Shown one piece after another: positions 8,001 through 15,664 of a stretch of 53,882 nucleotides of DNA (position 1 is its first letter; every line of letters starts with the position of its first letter). The position numbers and the translations under genes are program-made. Source of the DNA: an uncultured Clostridia bacterium (GTDB taxonomy: Bacteria; Bacillota; Clostridia; Christensenellales; Aristaeellaceae); the NCBI GenBank assembly GCA_945877525.1, contig CAMDVP010000001.1, forward strand, positions 1 to 53,882, written 5' to 3'. The notes under the pieces were generated by a model. The model searched no databases. It saw nothing but the letters and a program-made list of their open reading frames with translations, and was not told where the DNA came from.

Positions 8001-11000
8001 TGGTAATACGGGGTATTGAGCAGCTCGTACATGAAGTCCTGAATGTACTCCGGCGCGATCCACGTCGCGCCCAGCCGCACGTCAATGTCGGACGCCTCCA
8101 AATCCTTGGGCTGTGCGGCTTCCAGCGCCGTCACATTGGGCTGAAAGGCAGCGTCCGACTGCACAGCGGTTCTGGCCTCGCGCAGCTTTTGCCGCACATT
8201 GCCGGACAGGTATTCATCTGCCGTCACATACTGCGCCTCGGTGCCGGGGATTCGGAAGATGACGCCTGTCAGCTCCTGAACGATGTCCTCCTCGCTTTTC
8301 CCGGTCAGCTGGGCCATATAGCCGAGGTCAACCCTGGCGCGCTCCCCGATGGACACCGCCAGAGCATCAGCAGAGGTGTCCACATGATCGACGCTGCGCT
8401 GCTGCTTGATCGTCCGCTTTGTAAACATATCCGCCTTCCGCAGCAGCTTGTGATCATCATCGAGGATTTCGAGCGAGCAGAGCAGGTAGTAGGAGGAATC
8501 CGAGGAAAACGCAAGGCGGTTTGCACGGTCATTAATGAGGCCAAAGCGTGCGGAGAAGCTGTCATACAGAGTATTCAGCTCCTGCTGAAGCTGCTCAATT
8601 TCCCCGTCGCCGTGCTCATCGAGCTGCGCGTCGATCAGCTTGCGCACCTGATCCCGCAGGGCAATCATCCCCTTGACGCGCTCCTGCGCCGTCTGATTCA
8701 GGTGTGGCTTCACCATGCGGCTGTTCTCGCGGTAATAGACGGTGCCGTCGATCACCGTATACGAGAAGTTGCGCACGTCGGGATCAGCGGGAATGGATTC
8801 ATCTATCGCTTCATTGTCGCCCAGATCGGGCAGCGCCGCTTCCTGATAGGTGCCGTGGATATGGCCAATTGCCTCATGCAGCTGATCTGCGAGGCTCACG
8901 CCCTCTTTCGGGAGAACGGTGAAGCTCTCCCGGCCGTACTGCGTATTCTCCTTCGCCAGCGTGCCCAGAATCATCTCCGGGTGCTGAACAAAGTAGCTGT
9001 TCATGGTCAAGCCATCTGCGTCTTCACCCACATGCACCCAGTCCGGCTCAATCTCGATGGCTCGATCCCGCTTTTGCAGGAAGATGATGTCCGAAACGAC
9101 TTCTGTGCCCGCGTTGGCGCGAAAGGCGTTGTTGGGCAGCCTGATCGCGCCCAGCAGCTCCGCACGCTGCGCGATATATCTGCGCACCTCCGGGGACTGC
9201 TGATCCATCGTGTAGCGGGAGGTGACAAAGGCAATCACGCCGCCCGGGCGCACCTGGTCGATGGCCTTGGCAAAAAAGTAATTATGAATGGAAAAACCGA
9301 GCTTATTGTAAGCCCGGTCGTTGACCTGATAGTTGCCAAAGGGCACATTGCCGATGGCGAGGTCGAAGAAGTCGCGCCTGTCCGTCGTTTCAAAGCCCGC
9401 GACGGTGATGTTGGCCTTGGGATAAAGCTGCTGTGCGATGCGCCCTGTGATACTGTCCAGCTCTACGCCGTACAGGCGACTGGCCTGCATTCCTTCCGGC
9501 AGCATTCCGAAGAAATTTCCAACGCCCATCGACGGCTCCAGAATGTTGCCGCCGGTGAAGCCCATCTGCGCGACAGCATCGTACATCGCCCGAATGACGA
9601 CAGGGCTGGTGTAGTGTGCGTTGAGCGTCGAGGCGCGCGCCGCCTCGTATTCCTGCGGTGTGAGTATGGCGGCAAGTTGCCGGTATTCATCTGCCCACGC
9701 CGGCTTGTCGGGGTCAAAGGCATCTGCCAGACCGCCCCAGCCCACATAGCGCGAGAGCACCTCCTGCTCCTGCGGCGTTGCTGCACGTCCTTCAGCTTCA
9801 ATCTGCTTGAGCGTTCGGATGGCGGCAAGGTTGTTGCCATACTTGGCCTTCGCACCGCCCTCGCCGAGATGATCATCCGTGATGCGGAAGTTCTCTGCAG
9901 CAGGCTGAGTTGGCTGATGATGTGCAGGTTCTTCCACGCGAAGCCGCTCAATGACCACATCATAGGGCAAGCCGTTTTTCTCACCCGGATAGACGGCTTC
10001 CGTTTCTGTTGTAAATGTGTGTCCTTCTTTTACAGAGTCAGACGAAAGCAGACCCGTATTGCGCTCATCCAACATCAGCAACTGTTCAAAGCGCTCGATG
10101 CTCTCTGAGCGGAAGATGGGATAAGCCTGAGAAGGGTCCTGAAGCTGTATATTGAAATGCCCGATCTGGGTAATGACGAAGGGGCGGTCATCCAGATAGA
10201 CGGTATCGCCGACCTTGTACGGGTGCTCCTGCGCAGCGTATTCGGATGAACCCTCTCCTTCGTTTTGAGCAGGAGATTCTGTGCTATCCCGCTCAGCCTG
10301 AAGCTGCTCCGCCAGCTCCGTTACCTGCTGAATGAACGGGCTGTCTCTGAGTGCTTCCTCATCCACAACCTCGCCATTGACGATGCCCGCGTCAGCCAGA
10401 TGCTCACGCACGGCTTCGGTGTCGATGGATTCGTCATCATCCGGCATTTCTACGTTCGCTTCTACGCCATCCGAGAAATCAGATTCCGGAGCAGGCTCGT
10501 TCGTTTCGGTTTGTACTTCCTCGGCTTCCTGGAACACTCCGATGCTTTCCAGTTCCTTTGGCGTCATATACCGGTCACGCGCGATCATGACGTCAATCCG
10601 CTTTACCACCTGCGCCCAGCTGAGCTGAACAGGCGGGCAGCCTTCCTTTTCCAGTTTGATGCCCTTGCCGTCATGGCTTTCTCCGCTGCGGTCAGAGCCT
10701 GACACCGCATGGGAGCGCCCGCCGATGCCATACTCTTCTTTCAGAAAATCCGCCTTTTCCTTGGGCGTATGCGCGGGATATGCCGTAAAGAAGCGATAGA
10801 TTCTGCCCTTGCCGCCAGCCATGCTGCTCCCACTGGCAAGCTGCGCATCTATCTCATCCTCGGTGATGAAGGCTGCCGGCCTTGCCACCTCCGTCAGCAG
10901 GGATTCGTATTCCCTGCGGGGAAGGGCAAGCTCTCTGAGCGACCGAGCCAGTGCAGCCGGGTTGTGGAAACGGAATCGCAGGAGATTTCGGTTTTGCGCA

Positions 11001-12760
11001 TAGGCCTCGGCAAAGGCATCCATCTCTGCGGTGATGCCGGACAGAAAAGCCGGATGAGCCAGATGTTCAGCCAATCGTGCTGTTTCGTCCGGAAAGCCGC
11101 CGCCGTGAATGGGTTCCAGGGAGGGAAGAAAGGCTTTGCCTTCGGGCGTTGTGTCTCCATACAGATTCCACAGGCGCTGAGCGATCATGGCGCGCTCATG
11201 TGCAGGGGCAGTCGCCAACTCCATCATGCTTGTGAACTGCCCGTTTTCCAACAGTTCGCCGATGCGTTTTGCGGCATCCTCCCAGGACATGACCTGCGCA
11301 ATCCGTGCATACCGAGCAGAGCCACCGGGCGCGAAGCGAATCCCATCCTCCGCATACCATGCGCTGATGCGCCCATGCTCCGTGGCCATGCCGTTGCCGC
11401 CGTGATAAACCTGCCGAAGAACCTGGGCCATTTCTTCAACCGGCTTTCCCTTGGAAAACTCGGCAGCCAGAATCAGACGGTGATTGGTGGTGTTACCGCC
11501 CGTGCGCAGGATGTCATCCATGTCCTCCTGCGGAACAGAAAAAGCGAAGGGCGTCGCCGGGACGCTCTCCGCTTCCATGTGTTCAATCAGCGCAATCTGC
11601 TCCGATTCGCCGGGAATGATGAAGCTCATCTGCTCCAGCACGGGGTCGTAATCCGTCAGGCGTAGATCATCTCCGACAGAATCGTCTCCTCGGCCTGCGC
11701 CTGCAGCGCGTTCATGCTCTGCACCCAGGCCATCTGATCCCGCGCCTTCAGCGCCTCCGTCACGCCCGCCTGCTTCGTCAGCTCGTTCATCAGGCTTTCG
11801 AGCCGGTTCTGCGCCGTCTGCTCGATCTCCTGCAGGTGCTCCATCAGCTTCCCGCTGAGCATCAGCCTCGTGTACAGCCCCGGACGATTCTCCTCCAGAT
11901 AGCGCTGTCTCATCAGGCCGTACTTGCCCAACGGCATTTGCTCCGCTTCGGTCAGCCCCAGGTCGGGCAGCAGATAGTCCCCGCTCTGCCTGTACTTCAG
12001 TTCGATCATGTTCCATGCTCCTTTCTGTCTGCCTGATTGTCATTTCAATCTGCCGCAGCACCTGGCCTGTGATCATGCTGACCGCGTTGCCAAGCTCCCC
12101 GGCAGTTGCAGGGGTGTTGAAGTTTATCACCTCGGTGAAGTCCTCCCGGTACAGCTCCGGCTCCAGTCCGCATCGCAGCTGAAGGCTGTACGCGATGCTG
12201 ACTGTTGCCGCCTGTCTGAAGGACGCTCCGATGTTGAAATCATCATACTCCGATAGGAAGGAATCCGCAACGCTGTCGATGATGTCACGCCTGTGATCGC
12301 GCCAATAGGCCAGCGCCTGCTGGCTGGCAATCTGATTGATCTGCTCCGCGAGAGGCATTTCAGCGTCCGCGTTGTATACCTCTTCCAGCATCCTGCGGAC
12401 AGCTTGCTCCGTCTGTTCGGTTATTCGCCACGGCTCGACATCTCTCGACTCACGACGAGTGCCGGTGTCCGATACATCAAAGACATAGCGCACACCCATT
12501 CCGCCAGAACCGGCTGTCAGCAGCGCAATGCCCTTGGAGCCGCGCCGGATGTACCGGTGCATGGTATTATTCCAGAGATCGTACTCGGCACAGGCCGTTG
12601 CATCCGGGCGCTGGGCATAGATCAGCAGCTGATCACGATATGGGTACTTGTACAGTCTGGATGATGTGCCCAGAAAAGCCGCCCAATCCAAATAATCTCC
12701 AGTAATCTTTCGGGCGGTATCATCAGCCAGTGAAGCGTAAATCTGTGCCTTTGTAGCCAT
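5093..12760 (-). CDS. Giant methylase/SNF2-helicase protein of Tn1549-type ICE (LtrC-like)
   Basis: A 2555-residue multidomain protein. Visible parts: an N-terminal ArdC/LPD-like region (about 1-110; YPYRDQLLIYAQRPDATAC, WNNTMHRYIRRGSKGIALL); a Gly/Ala/Glu/Arg-rich linker at about 251-368 that overlaps tnpV in another frame; a class-N12-like adenine methylase core (about 960-1230; LEPSMGVGNFFGMLPEG, then IGNVPFG near 1137); and an SF2/SNF2 helicase (about 1700-2250) with HQVGAGKT (Walker A), VDEAHSYKN, ATGTPVSNSM and the motif VI-like QRAGRIVRQGN. The C-terminus is helical. Start ATG 12760 follows AAGGAGAAATAC; the earlier start at 12790 would run into the upstream gene. Likely roles are DNA modification or protection and remodelling in the new host (inference). 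Intact, with no frameshift seen. Confidence 0.9.
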   Translation of the reverse strand: MATKAQIYASLADDTARKITGDYLDWAAFLGTSSRLYKYPYRDQLLIYAQRPDATACAEYDLWNNTMHRYIRRGSKGIALLTAGSGGMGVRYVFDVSDTGTRRESRDVEPWRITEQTEQAVRRMLEEVYNADAEMPLAEQINQIASQQALAYWRDHRRDIIDSVADSFLSEYDDFNIGASFRQAATVSIAYSLQLRCGLEPELYREDFTEVINFNTPATAGELGNAVSMITGQVLRQIEMTIRQTERSMEHDRTEVQAERGLSAARPGADRSGANAVGQVRPDETALSGGESSGAVHEADAQREADGAPAGDRADGAEPARKPDERADEAGGRDGGAEGAGSDGLGAEHERAAGAGRGDDSVGDDLRLTDYDPVLEQMSFIIPGESEQIALIEHMEAESVPATPFAFSVPQEDMDDILRTGGNTTNHRLILAAEFSKGKPVEEMAQVLRQVYHGGNGMATEHGRISAWYAEDGIRFAPGGSARYARIAQVMSWEDAAKRIGELLENGQFTSMMELATAPAHERAMIAQRLWNLYGDTTPEGKAFLPSLEPIHGGGFPDETARLAEHLAHPAFLSGITAEMDAFAEAYAQNRNLLRFRFHNPAALARSLRELALPRREYESLLTEVARPAAFITEDEIDAQLASGSSMAGGKGRIYRFFTAYPAHTPKEKADFLKEEYGIGGRSHAVSGSDRSGESHDGKGIKLEKEGCPPVQLSWAQVVKRIDVMIARDRYMTPKELESIGVFQEAEEVQTETNEPAPESDFSDGVEANVEMPDDDESIDTEAVREHLADAGIVNGEVVDEEALRDSPFIQQVTELAEQLQAERDSTESPAQNEGEGSSEYAAQEHPYKVGDTVYLDDRPFVITQIGHFNIQLQDPSQAYPIFRSESIERFEQLLMLDERNTGLLSSDSVKEGHTFTTETEAVYPGEKNGLPYDVVIERLRVEEPAHHQPTQPAAENFRITDDHLGEGGAKAKYGNNLAAIRTLKQIEAEGRAATPQEQEVLSRYVGWGGLADAFDPDKPAWADEYRQLAAILTPQEYEAARASTLNAHYTSPVVIRAMYDAVAQMGFTGGNILEPSMGVGNFFGMLPEGMQASRLYGVELDSITGRIAQQLYPKANITVAGFETTDRRDFFDLAIGNVPFGNYQVNDRAYNKLGFSIHNYFFAKAIDQVRPGGVIAFVTSRYTMDQQSPEVRRYIAQRAELLGAIRLPNNAFRANAGTEVVSDIIFLQKRDRAIEIEPDWVHVGEDADGLTMNSYFVQHPEMILGTLAKENTQYGRESFTVLPKEGVSLADQLHEAIGHIHGTYQEAALPDLGDNEAIDESIPADPDVRNFSYTVIDGTVYYRENSRMVKPHLNQTAQERVKGMIALRDQVRKLIDAQLDEHGDGEIEQLQQELNTLYDSFSARFGLINDRANRLAFSSDSSYYLLCSLEILDDDHKLLRKADMFTKRTIKQQRSVDHVDTSADALAVSIGERARVDLGYMAQLTGKSEEDIVQELTGVIFRIPGTEAQYVTADEYLSGNVRQKLREARTAVQSDAAFQPNVTALEAAQPKDLEASDIDVRLGATWIAPEYIQDFMYELLNTPYYQRRAIEVHFSPHTAEWRINGKNVVSRSNVAAYTTYGTDRANAYKILEDTLNLRDVRIYDTVQDADGKEQRVLNQKATTLAQQKQQAIKDAFREWIWKDPERRQTLVTQYNELFNSVRPREYDGSHIVFAGMNPEISLREHQRNAVAHVLYGGNTLLAHQVGAGKTFEMVAAAMESKRLGLCQKSMFVVPNHLTEQWASEFLRLYPSANILVTTKKDFETGNRKKFCARIATGDYDAVIIGHSQFEKIPVSHERQEQLLQDEIAEIMEGIEELKSNNGERFSIKQLEKSRKQLELKLEKLRAEERKDDVVTFEQLGVDRLYVDEAHSYKNLFLYTKMRNVAGISTSEAQKSSDMYMKCRYMDELTGGRGIIFATGTPVSNSMTELYTMQRYLQYGALQRSGMTHFDCWASTFGETTTAIELAPEGTGYRARTRFAKFFNLPELMNVFREVADIKTADQLQLPTPDVKYETVVVKPTAQQEEMVQALSERAAAVHNKQVDPTVDNMLKITSDGRKLGLDQRLINPLLPDDPASKVNACVSNILRIWEAGQEDKLTQLVFCDISTPKGTGAATTTQNGSEPFLADEPSQENTFNVYDDIREKLIAHGVPAEQIAFIHEANTEVKKKELFAKVRSGQVRVLMGSTAKMGAGTNVQDRLIALHDLDCPWRPGDLEQRAGRIVRQGNMNPEVSIFRYVTEATFDAYLWQTVENKQKFISQIMTSKSPVRSCEDMDETALSYAEIKALCAGDPRIKEKMDLDVDVARLKLMKADHQSKQFRLEDQLLKYFPQEVERDTQLIAGFQKDIATIEAHPLPQEDFVGMTVGDKLITDKEEAGKAILAACKDAAKGAPVEFGSYRGLPMRVQFDSFINKFVLTLHGAVSHPMEVGNDARGNITRLDNAIAQIPKRLAATTEHLTTIRQQIEAARTEAGKPFPQEAELRTKSARLAELDAALNMDRSSGTRQKDISHSDNER
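11656..12009 (-). CDS. tnpV: TnpV-like protein nested out of frame inside the giant helicase gene
   Basis: A 117-residue reading frame on the same strand as, and wholly inside, the 5093-12760 gene but in a different frame. The product matches the transposon-encoded TnpV family along its length: GDYLLPDLGLTEAEQMPLGK (about 10-29), RQRYLEENRPGLYTRLMLSG (about 34-53), then GVTEALKARDQMAWVQSMN and EMIYA at the end. It has its own ribosome site, AAGGAG eight bases before ATG 12009. In the host gene frame the same bases encode a low-complexity linker, which suggests tnpV is the constrained frame. TnpV function is unknown; a role linked to mobile-element maintenance is only a family association. Confidence 0.8.
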   Translation of the reverse strand: MIELKYRQSGDYLLPDLGLTEAEQMPLGKYGLMRQRYLEENRPGLYTRLMLSGKLMEHLQEIEQTAQNRLESLMNELTKQAGVTEALKARDQMAWVQSMNALQAQAEETILSEMIYA

Positions 12761-12776
12761 GTATTTCTCCTTCCTG

Positions 12777-13007
12777 TTAATATTGGTCAATCATGAAATC
12801 AGGTGCGATGTCAGCTACAAGCTGGTCATATTCTTCATCGCTCATCCTGCAAAGACTGGCAATGACCTCTTCAGACAGTCTCTTGAGATCAGTTTCATCG
12901 TATGCCAGGTAGTGCATCATATCTCGCAACTCAGCAATCGTGCCAAGGCGGGTTCCCTCATTGTAAAGACAGATCAGCGTGATCTCTTCCGTGCGAAACT
13001 GGTTCAA
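12777..13007 (-). CDS. Transposon-transfer assisting family (TTAF-like) small protein
   Basis: A 76-residue acidic, helical protein resembling the small 'transposon-transfer assisting' proteins that precede the giant helicase in Tn1549-like ICEs: YNEGTRLGTIAELRDMMHYL, then a conserved DEEYDQL near the end. The start is TTG 13007, preceded by AAGGTGACTGC; no ATG lies near it. The stop is 16 bases before the helicase start codon, so the two are probably translated from one message. Function not established. Confidence 0.72.
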   Translation of the reverse strand: MNQFRTEEITLICLYNEGTRLGTIAELRDMMHYLAYDETDLKRLSEEVIASLCRMSDEEYDQLVADIAPDFMIDQY

Positions 13008-13024
13008 GCAGTCACCTTCTTTCG

Positions 13025-13384
13025 TCAGATTTCGTCGCTTTTCGCGCAGTCAGCACAGCACGCAGGTTCACTTGTGGTGTGCCAATATGGCTGCTGACAG
13101 ATGTCGCATTGCCTCAGGCTTTGCGGATATATCTCTTCGGGGGCCTCACTGTCATCCCCGCCATACCATAGCGCATACGCCACGAGATCCTGAAGATCCC
13201 AATCAGCAGGCAGCACAACCTCCAGAAAGTAATCACAGTCGATTGCACCATCCTGAACGGATTGATAATTGGTGTTGATGATGTGGCAGCGTTCATCAGT
13301 CAGCGCGCAATTACCGGCATGGTAGTTGGCACACTCTTCATGAGCAAGCGCCCGGATGTGCTTGAGTATTTGTTTGTTCGTCAT
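13025..13384 (-). CDS. Cysteine-rich VLP domain protein
   Basis: A 119-residue protein with the Cys-rich VLP domain of ICE proteins: ECANYHAGNCALTDERCHI (about 17-35), IDCDYFLEVVLPAD (about 48-61), where the 'VLP' signature follows the cysteine cluster. A second cysteine set near the C-terminus (CDICQQPYW, then CCADC, about 93-115) looks like a zinc ribbon. It is likely a small cytoplasmic metal-binding protein; its partner is unknown. The gene starts at ATG 13384 behind GAGGTACCC and follows a long palindrome at 13396-13430. Confidence 0.82.
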   Translation of the reverse strand: MTNKQILKHIRALAHEECANYHAGNCALTDERCHIINTNYQSVQDGAIDCDYFLEVVLPADWDLQDLVAYALWYGGDDSEAPEEIYPQSLRQCDICQQPYWHTTSEPACCADCAKSDEI

Positions 13385-13395
13385 GGGTACCTCAA

Positions 13396-13430
13396 TTCTC
13401 GCAGGGGCAAGGCTTGCCCCTGACGAGAGA
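13396..13430. other. Long near-perfect palindrome in leader of VLP gene
   Basis: CAGGGGCAAG (13402-13411) is followed after one base by its reverse complement CTTGCCCCTG (13413-13422), flanked by TTCTCG/CGAGAGAA. There is no T-tract on either side, so it is not a classical terminator. It lies between an XRE regulator gene and the VLP gene and could be a protein-binding operator or an mRNA processing or stability hairpin. Confidence 0.6.
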
Positions 13431-13436
13431 AGGACA

Positions 13437-14072
13437 TCACGCCGGGTGGCGGATGTCCTCCTCAGTCAGATAGATGCCATAACGGCCCAGCTCAGGGATG
13501 GCGTTGTTCTCAGCATCGTTCCGCGCACGCTGAAAGTCGCCGTCACCGCTATTTACATTGAGCGTACTCAGGGAATAGACAGGGGTGTCCAGCCTAAGCT
13601 CCCGATACTCGTTATAGCGGGCAATCTGCCAGATGCCATTCTTTCGGCACAGGTAATCCATGACACCAACCAGGAACAGCGCACAGCGATATTGCCCATC
13701 GTCATAGAGACGCTCGACCCACTCATTCTGGTCGATTCCGTCGATGAACGCCAGATCGCCGGTGGCGCGAAGCCTGCCCAGCATGGAGTCTGCCAGAACG
13801 TAGAAGTTCATCAGGGAGTGATCGTCATGAACAGGAATACGGGTATGAGCAGCACGCCCTAGCGCAAGCTCTTCCCAGTAGTCTTCGAGAATGTCCTCGA
13901 CGCTGACATCCAGCGCATACGCAAGGTTGTACAGGGTTACTGCTTCGCAGCGATCCAACTGCGCTTTGCCGTTCAGAATGTCGCGCAGCGTGGACTCGGG
14001 GATATTGCTGCTGGCGCTCAGTTCAGCGCGGGTCAGGTTTCGGGAGTTCATCAGGTTATTCAGAAACATCAT
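13437..14072 (-). CDS. XRE-family HTH regulator with extended C-terminus
   Basis: A 211-residue protein. Residues about 1-65 are a helix-turn-helix of the XRE/Cro type: NLTRAELSASSNIPESTLRD followed by ILNGKAQLDRCEAVTLYNLA and DVSVEDIL. The remaining 145 residues are unrecognised and rich in Tyr, Asp and Arg. ATG 14072 (or the adjacent ATG) follows GGAGAGATAAT. It is the third of a run of small ICE genes, directly after the 14074-14988 gene with one base between stop and start region. It probably regulates transcription, possibly of its own operon through the palindrome next to it (inference). Confidence 0.78.
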   Translation of the reverse strand: MMFLNNLMNSRNLTRAELSASSNIPESTLRDILNGKAQLDRCEAVTLYNLAYALDVSVEDILEDYWEELALGRAAHTRIPVHDDHSLMNFYVLADSMLGRLRATGDLAFIDGIDQNEWVERLYDDGQYRCALFLVGVMDYLCRKNGIWQIARYNEYRELRLDTPVYSLSTLNVNSGDGDFQRARNDAENNAIPELGRYGIYLTEEDIRHPA

Positions 14073-14073
14073 A

Positions 14074-14988
14074 TTATCTCTCCATTTCTTGTGTCTTGGG
14101 TTTGATGGTCGGCGCGGGGGTATTCAGCGTCGTTTTCTGCTCGCGCCTATATGCCCGCTGCGTTTCCTTGTCATAGCAGTAAAGGTAGAAGTTGTAATCC
14201 CCGCGCTGCGGAATGCAGCGGAGGCAGTATTCGTATCGGCTGGTTTCAGCACGATACCCATAATGACCATTTCCAAGGGCTCCATCATAACTGCAGCCCT
14301 TGCGCATCGACGCAAAATTCGACAGCAGACCGCCTTCATTGCGCAGGCCATCGACAATCGTTTGAAGCTCCTGCCGAAATTCCTCATTGTTCAGCTTGGG
14401 CGAATGGTCGAACCAGCTCGTCCAGAACTCAGTGCCGCTTCTGCCGAAATCCCCCCGCAAGTGGCCGACACAGCCGCGCTCAGCATCTGTTTCTTCATGA
14501 CTCGAATACAGCCAGTCCGCCTTTTCTGCTTCAACAGGTTTCCAGGTTATCTGATTATTCAGGTCGTGCTCCACGTCTTTGAGTATGCTTTCAAACGCAT
14601 ACAGCGCGGTGCGGGTATAATCACCATAGATCAATGAGACATCAGGGGTGGACATCCCTTGCTGCTCGGCAAAGGATGATGTATCTGCTGCATCCAGCCA
14701 TGAGGTAAGCTCAGCCTGTAAATCACTCACAAGCTCAGTCATGGATTCGCCTTGGTCACCCGCATACATCAGCTCTTCCACACCCGCATCCGGGTCTTCA
14801 GAGGAAAATGAGAGCATCAGCTCCGAGCTGTTCCCTGTTCGGGTGTAGGTCAGGACTGTATCATTTGGATAGTCAAAGGTGTAGCTTCGCACGATTTGCT
14901 CATCTGGAGTATCGGTGTCCGGCTCCGGACGGTCATATTGGCTGTCGCGCCAGTTCTCAAAGGATTCCATGGACTGATTCATGTACAT
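14074..14988 (-). CDS. Conserved ICE protein of unknown function
   Basis: A 304-residue acidic protein with no signal peptide or membrane segment. The central region (about residues 165-275) has a distinctive pattern CVGHLRGDFGRSGTEFWTSW and later CLRCIPQRGDYNFYLYCYDK, a combination I associate with unnamed proteins of Tn1549-like elements next to YodL genes, but for which I cannot name a function. Start ATG 14988 is chosen because GAGGAG lies 8 bases upstream; GTG 14997 and ATG 14994 are too close to that site. The gene is tightly spaced (about 19 bases) after the YodL gene. Confidence 0.7.
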   Translation of the reverse strand: MYMNQSMESFENWRDSQYDRPEPDTDTPDEQIVRSYTFDYPNDTVLTYTRTGNSSELMLSFSSEDPDAGVEELMYAGDQGESMTELVSDLQAELTSWLDAADTSSFAEQQGMSTPDVSLIYGDYTRTALYAFESILKDVEHDLNNQITWKPVEAEKADWLYSSHEETDAERGCVGHLRGDFGRSGTEFWTSWFDHSPKLNNEEFRQELQTIVDGLRNEGGLLSNFASMRKGCSYDGALGNGHYGYRAETSRYEYCLRCIPQRGDYNFYLYCYDKETQRAYRREQKTTLNTPAPTIKPKTQEMER

Positions 14989-15007
14989 TCGCATCACTCC
15001 TCATTGC

Positions 15008-15607
15008 TCAGCGTTCCGGGTCATTCCTGGAAATGCTCCTGGAACGGATATGGGATGAAGCAGGCTTGTCATGGTCATTGAGCAATCTGGGCGCAGAGAA
15101 TTTCGCCGCGCGTTCTTCCTTGGGCCCGTTGTTGACGATCCCGTCGATCATGTTGTAATCATCCTCGAGCATCATTTCGGCGTTCTTCAGTGCGTTTTCG
15201 TGCTCAAGAAAGGCAGGCAGCTTATAGAATCCAAAGCTGTCCGTGTAATAGCATTCGGTTTTTCCGCCCTGGTTGAGAGCAATCACATCGCTGACGCTCA
15301 GGCTGTGACCGCGAAAATCATCGGGACGATTGAGGTTGAAGCGGGTGTACAGTCCTTCGAGAATGGATTCGGGCGTTTTGCAAGAAGCAAGATCAGATGA
15401 GAGCACGCCGGAGTAAACAAGGTCATACCGGCTTTCCGTCACACCAAGCGCGGCGTCTGCGTGGTTGCCTTCCCTTCGGTTGAGGCTGCGCAGCTCTGAC
15501 AGGCTGGCAAAGCGCAGGCTGTGGTACTGAGGATCAGACTTCAGCTGATAAATCGCAAAGCCATTTTCGGGAAGCTCGCGTGGATTCTGACCGGTTTTGT
15601 CCATCAT
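15008..15607 (-). CDS. YodL domain protein (with DUF4316-like tail)
   Basis: A 199-residue protein. Residues about 15-140 match the YodL domain of ICE proteins: FAIYQLKSDPQYHSLRFAS near the start, YDLVYSGVL, LEGLYTRFNLNRPDDFRGHS, LSVSDVIALNQGGKTECYY and DSFGFYKLPAFL. A segment after it (ENALKNAEMMLEDDYNMIDG, about 135-155) resembles the DUF4316 tail often paired with YodL. Start ATG 15607 follows GGAGGTGATCCT. These domains are widespread in Tn1549-type elements and are fused to large helicases in some; their biochemical role is not known. Confidence 0.83.
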   Translation of the reverse strand: MMDKTGQNPRELPENGFAIYQLKSDPQYHSLRFASLSELRSLNRREGNHADAALGVTESRYDLVYSGVLSSDLASCKTPESILEGLYTRFNLNRPDDFRGHSLSVSDVIALNQGGKTECYYTDSFGFYKLPAFLEHENALKNAEMMLEDDYNMIDGIVNNGPKEERAAKFSAPRLLNDHDKPASSHIRSRSISRNDPER

Positions 15608-15619
15608 AGGATCACCTCC

Positions 15620-15655
15620 AAAAGCAGAGCGCCGGCATCGCTGCCAGCGCCCTGC
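15620..15655 (-). terminator. Terminator-like hairpin after secreted SH3 gene
   Basis: On the minus strand a 14-bp stem with two wobble pairs (15655-15642 with 15637-15624) closes a GCGA loop and is followed by TTTT. It lies just past the stop of the SH3 protein gene (15665) and overlaps the leader of the YodL gene. The short T-tract suggests partial termination. Confidence 0.55.
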
Positions 15656-15664
15656 GCAGGTCGT

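Noticed and set aside
7028..10108. 1026-residue plus-strand reading frame opposite the giant helicase gene
   Set aside because: Composition is that of an antisense shadow; no domain, no ribosome site, and the minus-strand frame has clear methylase and helicase motifs throughout.
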